A DNA stretch of 64,000 bases from Flagellimonas algicola (GCF_005937185.1 NZ_VCNI01000001.1:1856657-1920656); one strand, 5' to 3'; shown: positions 26,448 through 36,063, numbered from the stretch's first letter. Numbers and translations: made by a program. The notes: generated by a model from the sequence alone, not told the origin.

Positions 26448-27274
26448 TTTTCCGTAGTTGGTCTTCGGTATTTGTGGAAAGGCTGTTTTAGCAGACCGAT
26501 AATGCTGCTGTTTTCCTTTTCATCTGGAAAGGTGTCTACGCCGTACACAATTTTTTCGGTATCCAAATACATATACGTTCCAAAAAGCCTGTCCCAAATG
26601 GCAAAGATGTTGCCATAATTGGAATCCGTATACGGCAACTTGTAATGGTGGTGCACCTTGTGCATATCTGGGCTGACGATGACCCAACTAATGGCCTTGT
26701 CCAATTTTTTGGGCAATTGGATATTGGCATGGTTGAATTGCGACAGCACCACAGACATACTTTGATAAAGCATAATAACTCCAATGGGCGCTCCTACAAG
26801 AAAAATCCCTAACAAGGTAAAGGAGTAACGAATCAAGCTCTCCAAAGGATGATGTCTGTTTGCCGTGGTGGTATCCACATTATGATCGGAGTGGTGTACC
26901 AAATGTACCATCCATAAAGGTTTTATCTTGTGCTCTACCCAATGGGCTGCGTAGGCCCCGATCAAGTCCAAAAACAGCACTCCGAGAATTACATAGAGCC
27001 ATAATGGCATCTCCGGCAACCAATTGATGATACCAAAGTCGTTGGCCACCGCCCAATCCGAAGTCATTAGAAAAAGGAAGGCCAAGGGAAAATTCACCAA
27101 GATTGTAGTTAAGGTAAAAAAGAAATTGGGGACGGAGTGCCTCCATTTTTTATACGGGATGTTAAACAAGGGAACTATTCCCTCCAGAATCCAAAAAAAG
27201 GTGATGCCCCCAACCAAAATCAAACTGCGGTGAAGGGCAGGAATGTTTTCAAAATAGGTGATAATCTGCTCCAT
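26444..27274 (-). CDS. Sterol desaturase / fatty acid hydroxylase-family membrane protein
   Basis: A 276-residue integral membrane di-iron enzyme. The His clusters are HWVEHKIKPLW (HxxxH), HLVHHSDHNVD (HxxHH) and HKVHHH near residue 210, with four or more hydrophobic spans before and between them. Family members hydroxylate or desaturate lipids such as sterols, fatty acids or carotenoids using oxygen. The substrate here is unknown. The 3' end overlaps NamZ-like by 4 bp, with both stop codons inside CTAG, so the two transcripts must overlap. Confidence 0.9.
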   Translation of the reverse strand: MEQIITYFENIPALHRSLILVGGITFFWILEGIVPLFNIPYKKWRHSVPNFFFTLTTILVNFPLAFLFLMTSDWAVANDFGIINWLPEMPLWLYVILGVLFLDLIGAYAAHWVEHKIKPLWMVHLVHHSDHNVDTTTANRHHPLESLIRYSFTLLGIFLVGAPIGVIMLYQSMSVVLSQFNHANIQLPKKLDKAISWVIVSPDMHKVHHHYKLPYTDSNYGNIFAIWDRLFGTYMYLDTEKIVYGVDTFPDEKENSSIIGLLKQPFHKYRRPTTEN

Positions 27275-27295
27275 ACCTTCAAATATAAAAAATAG

Positions 27296-27790
27296 CTAGA
27301 GCTTTATTTTTTTCTTCATTTCCTCGACAATATTGAAAGCCGCAGGACAAATGGCCACATTTTTCAAGGTAAGATTGCTGATTTGGTGAAATTTCTTCCG
27401 ATCCGTATGTGGAAACTCCCTGCACGCTTTGGGGCGTACATCATAAATGGAGCAGTAGTTATCCGCATCCAAAAAAGTACAGGGCACCTGCTGCAGTACA
27501 TAATCGTTCTCTTCATCAACCCGGAGAAATTCTGATATAAACTGGGAAGGTTTAAGCCTGAAATGCTTTGCGATACGCTCAATATCCGCATTGGTGAACA
27601 AGGGGCCCGTTGTTTTACAGCAGTTGGCACAGTCCAGGCAATCCGTTCGTTGAAATTCTTCCTCATGGAGTTCCAACATAATGTAATCCAAGTTTTTGGG
27701 AGGTCTCTTTTTAAGTTTTGAAAAAAACTTTTTGTTGGCACTATGTTTTTCCTGGGCCTTTTTGGGCAGCCCTTCCAATTCTTCTTGCAT
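27296..27790 (-). CDS. YkgJ-family cysteine cluster protein
   Basis: A 164-residue cytoplasmic protein of the zinc/iron-chelating cysteine-cluster family. The signature Cys residues are in RTDCLDCANCCKTTGP (about residues 54-70), then CTFLDADNYCSIYDVRPKACREFP (about 104-128). It binds a metal ion, zinc or an iron-sulfur cluster in relatives; the cellular role is not established. The N-terminus is a lysine-rich helix (about 1-40). It lies 21 bp downstream of the end of the desaturase start region on the same strand and may be the first gene of a two-gene unit with it. Confidence 0.88.
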   Translation of the reverse strand: MQEELEGLPKKAQEKHSANKKFFSKLKKRPPKNLDYIMLELHEEEFQRTDCLDCANCCKTTGPLFTNADIERIAKHFRLKPSQFISEFLRVDEENDYVLQQVPCTFLDADNYCSIYDVRPKACREFPHTDRKKFHQISNLTLKNVAICPAAFNIVEEMKKKIKL

Positions 27791-27868
27791 ATCACAAACT
27801 TAGAAAACCCAATCCATTAAACCTTTGTTTACAAATAAAGTCCCACTTTTGCCACAGTTACTGTTTTT

Positions 27869-28576
27869 ATGGCAGACATTTTTGGAAAAGCTTTGTTGGA
27901 TTATCACTTTGGAAACTATTCCGAGGACATAAAAACCTACTCCTCCTTGGATGAGGAAGATTATATCCCTCTGCCCTATTTGTTTCGGGATTTTGATAAG
28001 ATGCCCATACTGGAACAAAAGGCTTTGGAGTTGGCCACAGGAACTGTATTGGACATAGGTTGTGGTGCCGGAAACCATGCATTGCACCTTCAAAATAATG
28101 GTTTTGAGGTGACAGGTTTGGATGCATCCGAAGGAGCAATCAACGCATGTAAATCCAGGGGGCTTAGTTCAACAGTGCATACCAAGTTGTTGGATTTTTC
28201 CGGAAAGCAATTTGATACGCTTTTGTTGCTTATGAATGGAATTGGCCTAGCTGGGAAATTGAACAATTTGAGCAATTTTTTGTCACATCTCAAGTCTTTG
28301 CTTAGCCCTAACGGACAAATCTTATTGGATTCAAGTGATATCATTTACATGTTTGATCAAGACGATGATGGAGGATATTGGATTCCGGATAGCGGAAATT
28401 ATTATGGCGAAGTGACCTTTACCATGGAATATAAAAAAGAAAAAAGCAGTCCATTTCCATGGCTTTATTTGGATTTCAATACCTTGCAGAATGCATGCTC
28501 TGCCAATAATCTGAAGTGTGAACTTGTAAGCGAAGGGAATCATTACGACTATTTGGCAAAACTTTTGCTGCAATAA
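27869..28576 (+). CDS. Class I SAM-dependent methyltransferase
   Basis: A 235-residue methyltransferase of the type-11/25 group. The SAM-binding motif I is TVLDIGCGAGNHALHL (residues about 59-74), followed by VTGLDASEGAI (motif II with acidic Asp) and LLLLMNGIGLAG. It has no signal peptide. The substrate is not recognisable. It diverges from the YkgJ-like gene, with about 78 bp between starts, and precedes a lipoprotein protease gene on the same strand by 45 bp. Confidence 0.87.
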   Translation: MADIFGKALLDYHFGNYSEDIKTYSSLDEEDYIPLPYLFRDFDKMPILEQKALELATGTVLDIGCGAGNHALHLQNNGFEVTGLDASEGAINACKSRGLSSTVHTKLLDFSGKQFDTLLLLMNGIGLAGKLNNLSNFLSHLKSLLSPNGQILLDSSDIIYMFDQDDDGGYWIPDSGNYYGEVTFTMEYKKEKSSPFPWLYLDFNTLQNACSANNLKCELVSEGNHYDYLAKLLLQ

Positions 28577-28621
28577 TAATAGATGTTGCTTTGCGGCGTT
28601 CTATTTAAATACACTTATGCC

Positions 28622-29422
28622 ATGATTAAGAAAATTGCAATTTACTCCCTAATTTGCTTAGGAATCATCCTTAGCTGCTCCAAAGACTCGGATGATTCAA
28701 CCCCACCGGACAATAATGTAGATAAAACCGCCAATCTTCAAGCCACAGGTTCGTCTGCCAATGATATTTTGGCCAACACCAATTTTGATGCCTTGATCAT
28801 AGAAATTGCCTATGTAGAGGGATTTAGGCCCACTACGACCGCCATAACCAATTTTGAGAACTTCATCCAAGAAAGAACCTTTAAAACAGACATTGAGTTT
28901 ACTTACCTAAGCTTGCCCTCTTCAGGCGAAGAGACATTGACCACTCAGCAGGTGGCCGATTTGGAAGAGGAAAATCGAACCGTATATAACGATGGTACTA
29001 CTTTGGCCATGTACATCTATTTTGCCGATGCCCCTTCTGATGGGGATGAAGAAGGTGAAGGTTTGTTTACCCTTGGTGCTGTCTATAGAAATACATCTAT
29101 GGTAATCTACGAATCCACCATTAGGCAATTGGCTTCACAAAGCAATTTTATTACAATAAGTGATGTAGAGACTTCGACTTTAAACCATGAGTTTGCCCAT
29201 TTAATGGGACTGGTAAATTTAGGCACCGATGCGATTAATGACCATGAAGATCCAGAAGCTGCCAATCACTGCAACGTTTCGGGCTGTCTTATGCGGGCCG
29301 CTTTGGAATTTGGTGTTCCTACCATGAAAGTTCTGGAAAGTAATGCAGCAAAAGGCGCTGCCCCAGTACCCGGTTTGGATGCCGAATGTATTTTGGACCT
29401 ACAGAATAACGGGGGTAGATAA
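28622..29422 (+). CDS. Lipoprotein zinc metalloprotease-like protein
   Basis: A 266-residue protein. The start at 28622 gives a lipoprotein signal (MIKKIAIYSLICLGIILSC, Cys19); an upstream start would add 13 residues. The zinc motif HEFAHLMGLVN (His189, Glu190, His193, then Gly196 and Asn199) is followed by a Cys-Met segment (NHCNVSGCLM, about 215-224) that may serve as a Met-turn. This matches the small 'membrane metalloprotease' lipoproteins seen in flavobacteria. It is likely periplasmic or on the surface. The substrate is unknown. It converges with queE. Confidence 0.78.
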   Translation: MIKKIAIYSLICLGIILSCSKDSDDSTPPDNNVDKTANLQATGSSANDILANTNFDALIIEIAYVEGFRPTTTAITNFENFIQERTFKTDIEFTYLSLPSSGEETLTTQQVADLEEENRTVYNDGTTLAMYIYFADAPSDGDEEGEGLFTLGAVYRNTSMVIYESTIRQLASQSNFITISDVETSTLNHEFAHLMGLVNLGTDAINDHEDPEAANHCNVSGCLMRAALEFGVPTMKVLESNAAKGAAPVPGLDAECILDLQNNGGR

Positions 29423-29445
29423 TTTGCAGTAGCAGTATCTACCTA

Positions 29446-30078
29446 CTACGGGATATTCAAGTACTTATGGGTCTGTAGCGATACTTTCCATTTTGGGTTT
29501 TGCATGACAAAATCCACAATCAAAGGAACCATTTTGTCCCTAACACTCCATTCTGGCTGCAAATACAGAATACAATTTGGCCCTACCTTAGCCACTTGTT
29601 CCTCCGCGAAAACAAAATCATGCTTATTGTAAACAATAACCTTAAGCTCATCAGCTTGCGGATAGATTTCAGGTACGGGCAACTTATTTTTTTTTGGACT
29701 AAGACAAATCCAATCCCAATCACCTGATAAGGGATAAGCTCCCGAAGTTTCGATATGGGTCTGTAAATTTTTGGCTTTTAAACTATTGGTCAATGGACCC
29801 ATGTCCCAAGTAAGGGGTTCTCCTCCCGTAACCACAATAGTATCCGAATATTTGGCAGCATTAATCGCAATACTTTCAATATCAGTAGGCGGATGGGTAC
29901 CTGCATTCCAGCTTTCCTTCACATCGCACCAGTGGCAACCCACATCGCATCCCCCAATCCGGATAAAATACGCTGCAGTTCCTTTGTGGTATCCTTCACC
30001 CTGAATGGTATAGAATTCCTCCATTAGGGGAAGCATTTCACCCTTATCCACCAATTGCATCACTTCTTCTGAAATCAT
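29446..30078 (-). CDS. queE: 7-carboxy-7-deazaguanine synthase (radical SAM)
   Basis: A 210-residue radical-SAM enzyme that converts 6-carboxy-tetrahydropterin to 7-carboxy-7-deazaguanine in queuosine synthesis. The cluster-binding motif is Cys44-x3-Cys48-x2-Cys51 (GCDVGCHWCD), and the SAM-binding VVTGGEPL (about 78-85) and the HIETSGAYP segment are present. Length agrees with the family. No other queuosine gene lies next to it here, and no preQ1 riboswitch is apparent. Confidence 0.95.
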   Translation of the reverse strand: MISEEVMQLVDKGEMLPLMEEFYTIQGEGYHKGTAAYFIRIGGCDVGCHWCDVKESWNAGTHPPTDIESIAINAAKYSDTIVVTGGEPLTWDMGPLTNSLKAKNLQTHIETSGAYPLSGDWDWICLSPKKNKLPVPEIYPQADELKVIVYNKHDFVFAEEQVAKVGPNCILYLQPEWSVRDKMVPLIVDFVMQNPKWKVSLQTHKYLNIP

Positions 30079-30133
30079 GGCGCAAAGATAGTGTTTCCCT
30101 CTTCAAAAAAGTCCTTATAAATCGTGTGTTTAT

Positions 30134-32653
30134 CTATCGTTTCAAGCTAAAATGGCCGGTTCTTCGATGGGCAATTCCTTCGGAATCCACCAGATTTAAA
30201 ACATACCAATAATCCGAAGCTGGTAGTTGTTTCCCTCTATAATTCCCATTCCATCCCGAGTCCAGGGCATTAATTTGTGCCAAGAGTTTGCCATATCTAT
30301 CCATAATGAACAAGGAGGCACTGCGATAAGCATCCGGCGTAATTCCTAAAATTTCCAAGGTATCGTTGACTTCATCGTTGTTGGGTGTGATAAATTTGGA
30401 AATCCCCACCACCCCTATGACCAATTGGTCTGATCCACAGCCATTTTTATCCCTTGCATATAAGGTATGCAAACCAGGGTCCACGTTTTCAAAAACAGGG
30501 GAATCCTGAAAAGGCCCATAAGCGTTATCTAGGGCATACTCGTAATTTCCTGGGCCCAGGTTGTCATTTTCCTCAAGTACGGTAATGGAATTGACATCAT
30601 TGGCATCATCTATCACAACTGCATCCCTGGTTAAGTTGGGAGGCCCGGAAAGCTCGACTTCCAAATATCTCGGCGGTGAAACACAACCCAATTCTGATAT
30701 AGCCACCACGGAATACCTCCCGGGATGGGATATCGAAGCAAATGCCTCATTGCTTACCACTACCCCAGCCGAATCAGTCCATTGGTATTGGTAAATTCCC
30801 TCAGCGTTGGTGGTTCCTGCCATTATGGTAGATCCTTCACAAAGTATGAGTTCAGATTCGGTCAAATCGAATGCCACCAAAGGCAATACTTGCAGTTGTA
30901 CATGTGGTCCTATCCCAAAACAATCCCCATTGTCCCTATTCTCGACCCGCACGAACAATTGTTGCGAAAAAGCCGTTTCGTTAACAAAGTTGGTTACATT
31001 CACAATGCGATTTTGTTCCAACAAGGCGTCATCCGAATTAGTGTAGAAGTCCACTTCCAAGTTCTGGCCAGAAGGAAACTGGGCCAAAAGCTCAGGTACA
31101 GCGTCTTCCAAGTTAAAACTGTAATAACCATCTTGATCATCCTCATCACAGATTTCCAAGGTGGCTAAAAAGTTTGCAGGAAAAGATGTTGTGGAAACCT
31201 CCAGAGTAACCTCCGAGACCAATGCACATCCAAATGCGTTGGCAGCACGGGCATACAATGTGCTCCCGGAACTATTGTTATAAGGAACTTCGTTTATGCG
31301 ATTCGTGTTGTTCTCTGCATCCACTTGACTTGGGTGATAGGAAACCGATAAACTTGTATCACCAAGGGTAACAAATGGCGAGATTTCATGCAAATTGAAA
31401 TCCACAAACCCATCAGCTATCCCATCTTCGTCACAATTTCTGAAAACAATATTGGGGTCTATGACAGGTAATGGGTGTACCGTGGCTTCAACTGCAGTCC
31501 TTTCCCCGGTTTGGCAACCGCTTTCCGAAGCCAAAACGTAAAAAGCTGTGGATTGGGTAAGCACTGGCGTGGTATAGGAAGGACCCGTAAACACCAAATT
31601 CCCTCCAATTTCCTCATCAAACCATAGCACATCACCTTCAGAGGCTGTGGCCTCAAGTGTCACCGTACCCGTTCCACAAATAAACGCGGATTCAACATCC
31701 ACAATCTGGGGTGTTACCAAACTTGTACTTGCTGATAGTTGAAGGACTGGATCACCCGGAAGGCCTCCATATTCCACCACATATCCTCTGGGTAGATAAT
31801 CTCCCGTTGACCCCACGTTGGGTAGATCGTTCCAAGATCCGGACACTCCTATATTTGGGCTGGTCACGTGGACATAATCTTCTCCCGCACCATCAAAAAG
31901 CACATTGTTGGGTTCGTTGGCGTTCCAAAAAGCGAAATTTGGGGTACTCCCATTTATACCTCCGTTCCAAAAGACTGTACCGGCTTCTGGACCTGTAATC
32001 CATTTCCAGACGCCTTCTTGATCTGCATCGCTACCTCCTAGCCATCCCGCTCCCGAAGCTTGCTCGCCAGCCAATCTGGCTTCTTCAATACTTGTTATAG
32101 TTGCCAGATAGCCCTGTAGTCCAAAGAAAGTCCTATTTGCCGCTTGAGCTCGAGCATCTTGCCATGTTATCCCCAAACTAGGTACATATTCATAATAATG
32201 GCCTGTTTGAGGCAAATAGTTGGGCGATCCTATGGTAAAGGAGAACTGCTTTAATGCGTTAGGATTAGGCGATGTACTTGTAAATTCTAAATCCATTACA
32301 GCTGGAATCAGGTCAGCATATTGTACCGGACTGCCACCAGGACCACGAATGGTAAGTTTTCCTTGCACGGCATCCCATGTGGTGGTTATGTTGGGATGAT
32401 TGCCCGTTAGATTCAGTATATCCAAGTTGCGTTCATATCCCACGGAAATCTGAACAAAAAAGGCTTCGATTTCAGTATCATCCGAATCCGTAACATTAAA
32501 GATTGAGACGATAGGGGTGGTTGAAAGTGGACAATAGATCAGGTCTCCAGTTGCACTGACCACTGGCGGGTCATTGGTTTGTGCACAGACCATCAAATGG
32601 GTCAAAACCGCACAAAATGACAAGAAGCTTCGCATTGCATGATTGGAAAACAT
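30134..32653 (-). CDS. T9SS-exported C-type lectin protein with gliding-type C-terminus
   Basis: An 839-residue secreted protein. A signal peptide ends near VCAQ (about 25; a start at Met7 is also possible). A C-type lectin-like domain spans about 152-297, with the EPN (247-249) and WND (274-276) calcium/sugar-binding motifs of mannose-type lectins. Ig-like and SprB-like repeats follow, including two CDEDxxDG segments. The C-terminus (about 750-839, with FITPNNDEVND, DRYGKLL and SGWNGNYRGKQLPASDYWYVL) is a type B sorting domain that anchors it at the cell surface through type IX secretion. Adhesion to glycans is the likely role. Confidence 0.93.
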   Translation of the reverse strand: MFSNHAMRSFLSFCAVLTHLMVCAQTNDPPVVSATGDLIYCPLSTTPIVSIFNVTDSDDTEIEAFFVQISVGYERNLDILNLTGNHPNITTTWDAVQGKLTIRGPGGSPVQYADLIPAVMDLEFTSTSPNPNALKQFSFTIGSPNYLPQTGHYYEYVPSLGITWQDARAQAANRTFFGLQGYLATITSIEEARLAGEQASGAGWLGGSDADQEGVWKWITGPEAGTVFWNGGINGSTPNFAFWNANEPNNVLFDGAGEDYVHVTSPNIGVSGSWNDLPNVGSTGDYLPRGYVVEYGGLPGDPVLQLSASTSLVTPQIVDVESAFICGTGTVTLEATASEGDVLWFDEEIGGNLVFTGPSYTTPVLTQSTAFYVLASESGCQTGERTAVEATVHPLPVIDPNIVFRNCDEDGIADGFVDFNLHEISPFVTLGDTSLSVSYHPSQVDAENNTNRINEVPYNNSSGSTLYARAANAFGCALVSEVTLEVSTTSFPANFLATLEICDEDDQDGYYSFNLEDAVPELLAQFPSGQNLEVDFYTNSDDALLEQNRIVNVTNFVNETAFSQQLFVRVENRDNGDCFGIGPHVQLQVLPLVAFDLTESELILCEGSTIMAGTTNAEGIYQYQWTDSAGVVVSNEAFASISHPGRYSVVAISELGCVSPPRYLEVELSGPPNLTRDAVVIDDANDVNSITVLEENDNLGPGNYEYALDNAYGPFQDSPVFENVDPGLHTLYARDKNGCGSDQLVIGVVGISKFITPNNDEVNDTLEILGITPDAYRSASLFIMDRYGKLLAQINALDSGWNGNYRGKQLPASDYWYVLNLVDSEGIAHRRTGHFSLKR

Positions 32654-32830
32654 CGGTTGTTTAAAAATTGGGTGCGGTTTGTTTTAATTCCATCTAACTG
32701 ATCAGGCTAAGGATAAAAACTATGAAAACATAACCTATGGTGCAAGTTTTACCACCAATCTGCACATATTTTAACCTTAAAAGTGCGAAAAAGTGAAAAT
32801 CGGACTGCCTAGGAGGCCTTACAAAGCGAA

Positions 32831-32838
32831 TAATTTTG
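32831..32838 (+). promoter_or_regulatory. Candidate -7 promoter element for the HerA-like gene
   Basis: TAATTTTG matches TAnnTTTG 61 bp before the start codon at 32900. No convincing TTTG is present at the -33 position. The rest of the 246-bp divergent gap (32654-32899) shows no other clear signal. Confidence 0.3.
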
Positions 32839-32899
32839 TTTCCCCAGCCTCTTTTATTATTGCTTAAAATTACCCTATTTTTATCCGAAATAGAAGTCC

Positions 32900-34420
32900 A
32901 TGGGCACCGAGGAAAAATTCTTTGAACACATTGAGAAGGGGTACACCACCAAAGGGGATTACATTACAATGGGGGCTGGAATGTTGAACGGGGAAGCTAT
33001 CAAGAACGCTTTCGTTAAGATTCCACTTAAAACACTGAACCGCCATGGTTTGATTGCAGGAGCCACAGGTACAGGTAAAACAAAAACCCTTCAAGTGATT
33101 TCCGAAAACCTTTCTGACAAGGGAATACCGGTGTTGCTTATGGACCTTAAAGGGGATTTGAGCGGAATTGCCCAACCCAGTCCTGGGCATCCCAAGATTG
33201 ATGAGCGTCACGAACAGATTGGACTTCCTTTTGAACCCAATGCATTTCCCGTAGAGATTTTGTCTCTTTCCGAGCAGGATGGCGTTCGATTGCGGGCCAC
33301 AGTTTCTGAATTTGGCCCTGTTCTCTTAAGTCGAATTTTGGATTTGACGGTTACCCAAGAAGGTATTGTTGCCGTAGTTTTTAAGTATTGCGACGACAAC
33401 AAACTTCCTCTATTGGATCTAAAAGATTTCAAGAAAGTCCTGCAATATGCTACAGGCGAGGGCAAAAAAGAATTTCAATCGGCATATGGCCGAATCTCAA
33501 CCAGTTCCACAGGTACTATTCTTAGGAAAATCATTGAACTGGAGCAGCAAGGAGCCGATCTCTTTTTTGGGGAAAAGTCCTTTGATGTTGAGGATTTAGT
33601 TAGGATTGATGAAAATGGCCGCGGCTATATCAATATTATTCGGTTAACGGATATCCAAGATCGCCCGAAGCTGTTTTCGACCTTTATGCTGAGTCTACTG
33701 GCCGAAATCTATGCCACATTTCCGGAACAGGGTGATAGTGACAGACCTGAATTGATTCTTTTTATTGATGAGGCCCATCTCATTTTTAAGGAGGCTTCCA
33801 AAGCCTTGCTGGATCAAATTGAAAGCATTGTGAAACTTATCCGTTCCAAGGGTATTGGTCTGTATTTTGTAACACAGAACCCGACAGATGTACCTGATGA
33901 TGTGTTAGGGCAATTAGGTTTAAAAGTACAGCATGCACTACGCGCCTTTACCGCAAAGGATAGAAAAGCCATAAAGTTAACGGCGGAGAACTATCCCATT
34001 TCAGAGTTTTATGACACAAAGGAAGTATTGACCTCTATGGGAATTGGGGAAGCCCTGATTTCGGCCCTTGATGAAAAAGGAAGGCCCACTCCCTTGGCCG
34101 CAACGCTGCTTAGAGCTCCCATGAGTCGGATGGATGTGCTGACGGATGCCGAACTAAAGGAAGCCATTGGCAATTCTAAACTAGTTAAGAAATATAATGA
34201 GGAAATAGATCGGGAAAGTGCCTATGAAATCCTTAATGAAAAGATAGAAAAAGCCCAAAAGGAAGCGGAAAAGGAAGAGGCCAGGGAACGAAAGGCGTCA
34301 AGCTCCCGAAAAAGTTCTTCCAGACGCAGCAGCACCCGAATGAACCCTGTGGTGAAAGTGCTTACAAGCGCCACCTTTATACGAGGAGTTCTTGGGGTCT
34401 TGAAAAAGGTAATTAGGTAG
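32900..34420 (+). CDS. HerA-like ATPase (DUF853)
   Basis: A 506-residue P-loop ATPase of the HerA/FtsK group. The Walker A motif GATGTGKT lies at 54-61, Walker B LILFIDEAH at 285-293, and the sensor LYFVTQNPTDVPDDV near 321-335. The C-terminal tail is a charged helix (about 440-475, rich in Glu and Lys) followed by a Ser/Arg stretch. Family members are annotated as putative DNA translocases or helicases, usually without NurA in bacteria, and none is visible here. The stop codon TAG is also the first three bases of a 7-bp tandem repeat array. Confidence 0.9.
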   Translation: MGTEEKFFEHIEKGYTTKGDYITMGAGMLNGEAIKNAFVKIPLKTLNRHGLIAGATGTGKTKTLQVISENLSDKGIPVLLMDLKGDLSGIAQPSPGHPKIDERHEQIGLPFEPNAFPVEILSLSEQDGVRLRATVSEFGPVLLSRILDLTVTQEGIVAVVFKYCDDNKLPLLDLKDFKKVLQYATGEGKKEFQSAYGRISTSSTGTILRKIIELEQQGADLFFGEKSFDVEDLVRIDENGRGYINIIRLTDIQDRPKLFSTFMLSLLAEIYATFPEQGDSDRPELILFIDEAHLIFKEASKALLDQIESIVKLIRSKGIGLYFVTQNPTDVPDDVLGQLGLKVQHALRAFTAKDRKAIKLTAENYPISEFYDTKEVLTSMGIGEALISALDEKGRPTPLAATLLRAPMSRMDVLTDAELKEAIGNSKLVKKYNEEIDRESAYEILNEKIEKAQKEAEKEEARERKASSSRKSSSRRSSTRMNPVVKVLTSATFIRGVLGVLKKVIR

Positions 34421-34473
34421 ATGTTAGATGTTAGATGTTAGATGTTAGATGTTAGATGTTAGATGTTAGATGT
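34418..34473 (+). repeat. Perfect 7-bp tandem repeat, 8 copies of TAGATGT
   Basis: Eight exact copies of TAGATGT fill 34418-34473, and a degraded ninth unit (TAGAAAG) reaches the start codon at 34481. The array occupies the whole spacer between the HerA-like stop (its TAG is the first unit) and the lipoprotein gene start. Confidence 0.97.
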
Positions 34474-34480
34474 TAGAAAG

Positions 34481-35026
34481 ATGAAAAAAACAATTCTCAT
34501 TTTTGGAATTTGGGGTTTGATAGTTTTTGGATGCACACCAAAGGACAACACTTTCCTTATTTCAGAAAACAGCGTAGGTCCTTTAACCAAGGATACGGCT
34601 GTTGAGCACATCAGGGCCATGTTTGCCCAAGATTCCGTAGTTCAGGATACCACAAAGCTCCAAGTGGGGGCCAAAGCAAAAAAAATCAAGATTTTTGAAA
34701 AAGGCGGAAAGCATCTGCTAACGCTCACACCCAATGCAGATAGCATCTCCACAATTGAAAATGTGCGCGTTTTTGATGCCAGATATGTTTCGGACAAAGG
34801 GATAGGACTGAACAGTACTTTTCAAGATATCCAAAAGGGCTATGGCATAAAAAAAATTGTGACAACCCTCAACAGTATTGTGGTATTTCCAAAGAGCAGT
34901 AATTTGTACTTTACCATTGATAAAGAGGAGCTACCGGAAAATTTAAGGTATGCTACCACCAACATCGAGGCTGTTCAGATTCCGAATACCGCCAAAATCA
35001 AATATTTGATGCTGGGATGGGAATAA
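34481..35026 (+). CDS. Lipoprotein resembling DUF1131
   Basis: A 181-residue lipoprotein (MKKTILIFGIWGLIVFGC, Cys18). The start at 34481 gives this signal; the frame is also open through the upstream repeat, adding 6 residues. The VGPLTKDTAVEHIRAMF start of the mature part, the KGGKHLLTLTPN segment and the late DARYVSDKGIGLNSTF look like the DUF1131 family, whose E. coli member is an RpoE-regulated lipoprotein; this is a resemblance by eye. It is probably co-transcribed with the HerA-like gene across the repeat spacer. Function unknown. Confidence 0.75.
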   Translation: MKKTILIFGIWGLIVFGCTPKDNTFLISENSVGPLTKDTAVEHIRAMFAQDSVVQDTTKLQVGAKAKKIKIFEKGGKHLLTLTPNADSISTIENVRVFDARYVSDKGIGLNSTFQDIQKGYGIKKIVTTLNSIVVFPKSSNLYFTIDKEELPENLRYATTNIEAVQIPNTAKIKYLMLGWE

Positions 35027-35100
35027 GCTGTTAATATAATCTTAATGAAACCCTTCTCTTGTTTCAATTTGGGTATTTTGATTGGAGAAACTCCAACCCA

Positions 35101-36063
35101 ATGAAACTATCAGCACTCGCTTCGCTCCTATTGTTACCCATTTTTGTTTGTGCCCAATACGATTTTGAACCTTCCGCCGATCACCCTTTTGGTCTTCCCA
35201 ATCCGGAGGCTCCAAAAGAACTAATGGATTTTGCTCCTATGATCGGGGAATGTAATTGTAAGTCTGAAACCAGAAATGCGGACCAAACTTGGTCAGAACC
35301 GGTTGATATGGTCTGGCGTTTTAAATATATCATGAACGGAATGGGAGTTCAGGACGAAACCCTGAAAGTGGACGGGACTTACTCAGGAAGCATCCGCCAA
35401 TTTATTCCCGATAGTACCCGATGGTATGTCCACTACTATTCCACAAGAGCTCCGTCCACTGTGCTTCCCGTATGGGAAGGACGTAAAACCCAGGAGGGAA
35501 AAATTGTCCTTTATAGGGAACAAAAAGCTCCCAACGGGATGGACGGGTTTTACCGGCTTTCCTTTTACGATATTGATGACAAAGGCTTCAAATGGATTGG
35601 AGAATGGGTAGATAAAACAGAATCTGTTGTCTTTCCCACTTGGAAAATTGATTGTACCAATGGAAAAATCAATAGGGGTACTGTTGAGGAACAACAACAA
35701 ATTAAGGAAGCTTCCAAGAGATTTTCTAAAGCGTACATTGCACAAGATTTTGATACCATGGCCAATTCCTACACTCTTGATGCCAAATTGATGCCCTTGG
35801 GAACACCCATTGTTGAGGGCAGGGAAGCCATTAAATCCAGATGGATGTTGGGCAAGGACACCAAGATTCTAACCCACAGTATGGATGCCTCCGAGATCAA
35901 GGTTTTGGGAAATTATGCCTATGACTATGGCTATTATCAGGGAACCAGTCAAAAAGGAGATGATCCTGTGATGCAGTGGAAAGGCAAGTATCTGGTGGTC
36001 TGGAAAAGAGAAGGGGGCACCTGGAAGATGTACCTAGATATCTGGAATCGACTCAAGGATTAA
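35101..36063 (+). CDS. Secreted DUF1579-like / SnoaL-like two-domain protein
   Basis: A 320-residue secreted protein. The start at 35101 gives a signal peptide ending FVCAQ; an upstream start would add 14 residues. The N-terminal half (about 25-190) has aromatic beta-strands (MVWRFKYIMNGMG, WYVHYYSTRAPS) as in DUF1579-type proteins. The C-terminal half (about 195-320, from EEQQQIKEASKRFSKAYIAQDF) is an NTF2/SnoaL-like domain with GREAIKSRW and YLVVWKREGGTWKMY. No catalytic residues are evident. Its stop overlaps the convergent HxlR gene in TTAA. Confidence 0.78.
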   Translation: MKLSALASLLLLPIFVCAQYDFEPSADHPFGLPNPEAPKELMDFAPMIGECNCKSETRNADQTWSEPVDMVWRFKYIMNGMGVQDETLKVDGTYSGSIRQFIPDSTRWYVHYYSTRAPSTVLPVWEGRKTQEGKIVLYREQKAPNGMDGFYRLSFYDIDDKGFKWIGEWVDKTESVVFPTWKIDCTNGKINRGTVEEQQQIKEASKRFSKAYIAQDFDTMANSYTLDAKLMPLGTPIVEGREAIKSRWMLGKDTKILTHSMDASEIKVLGNYAYDYGYYQGTSQKGDDPVMQWKGKYLVVWKREGGTWKMYLDIWNRLKD

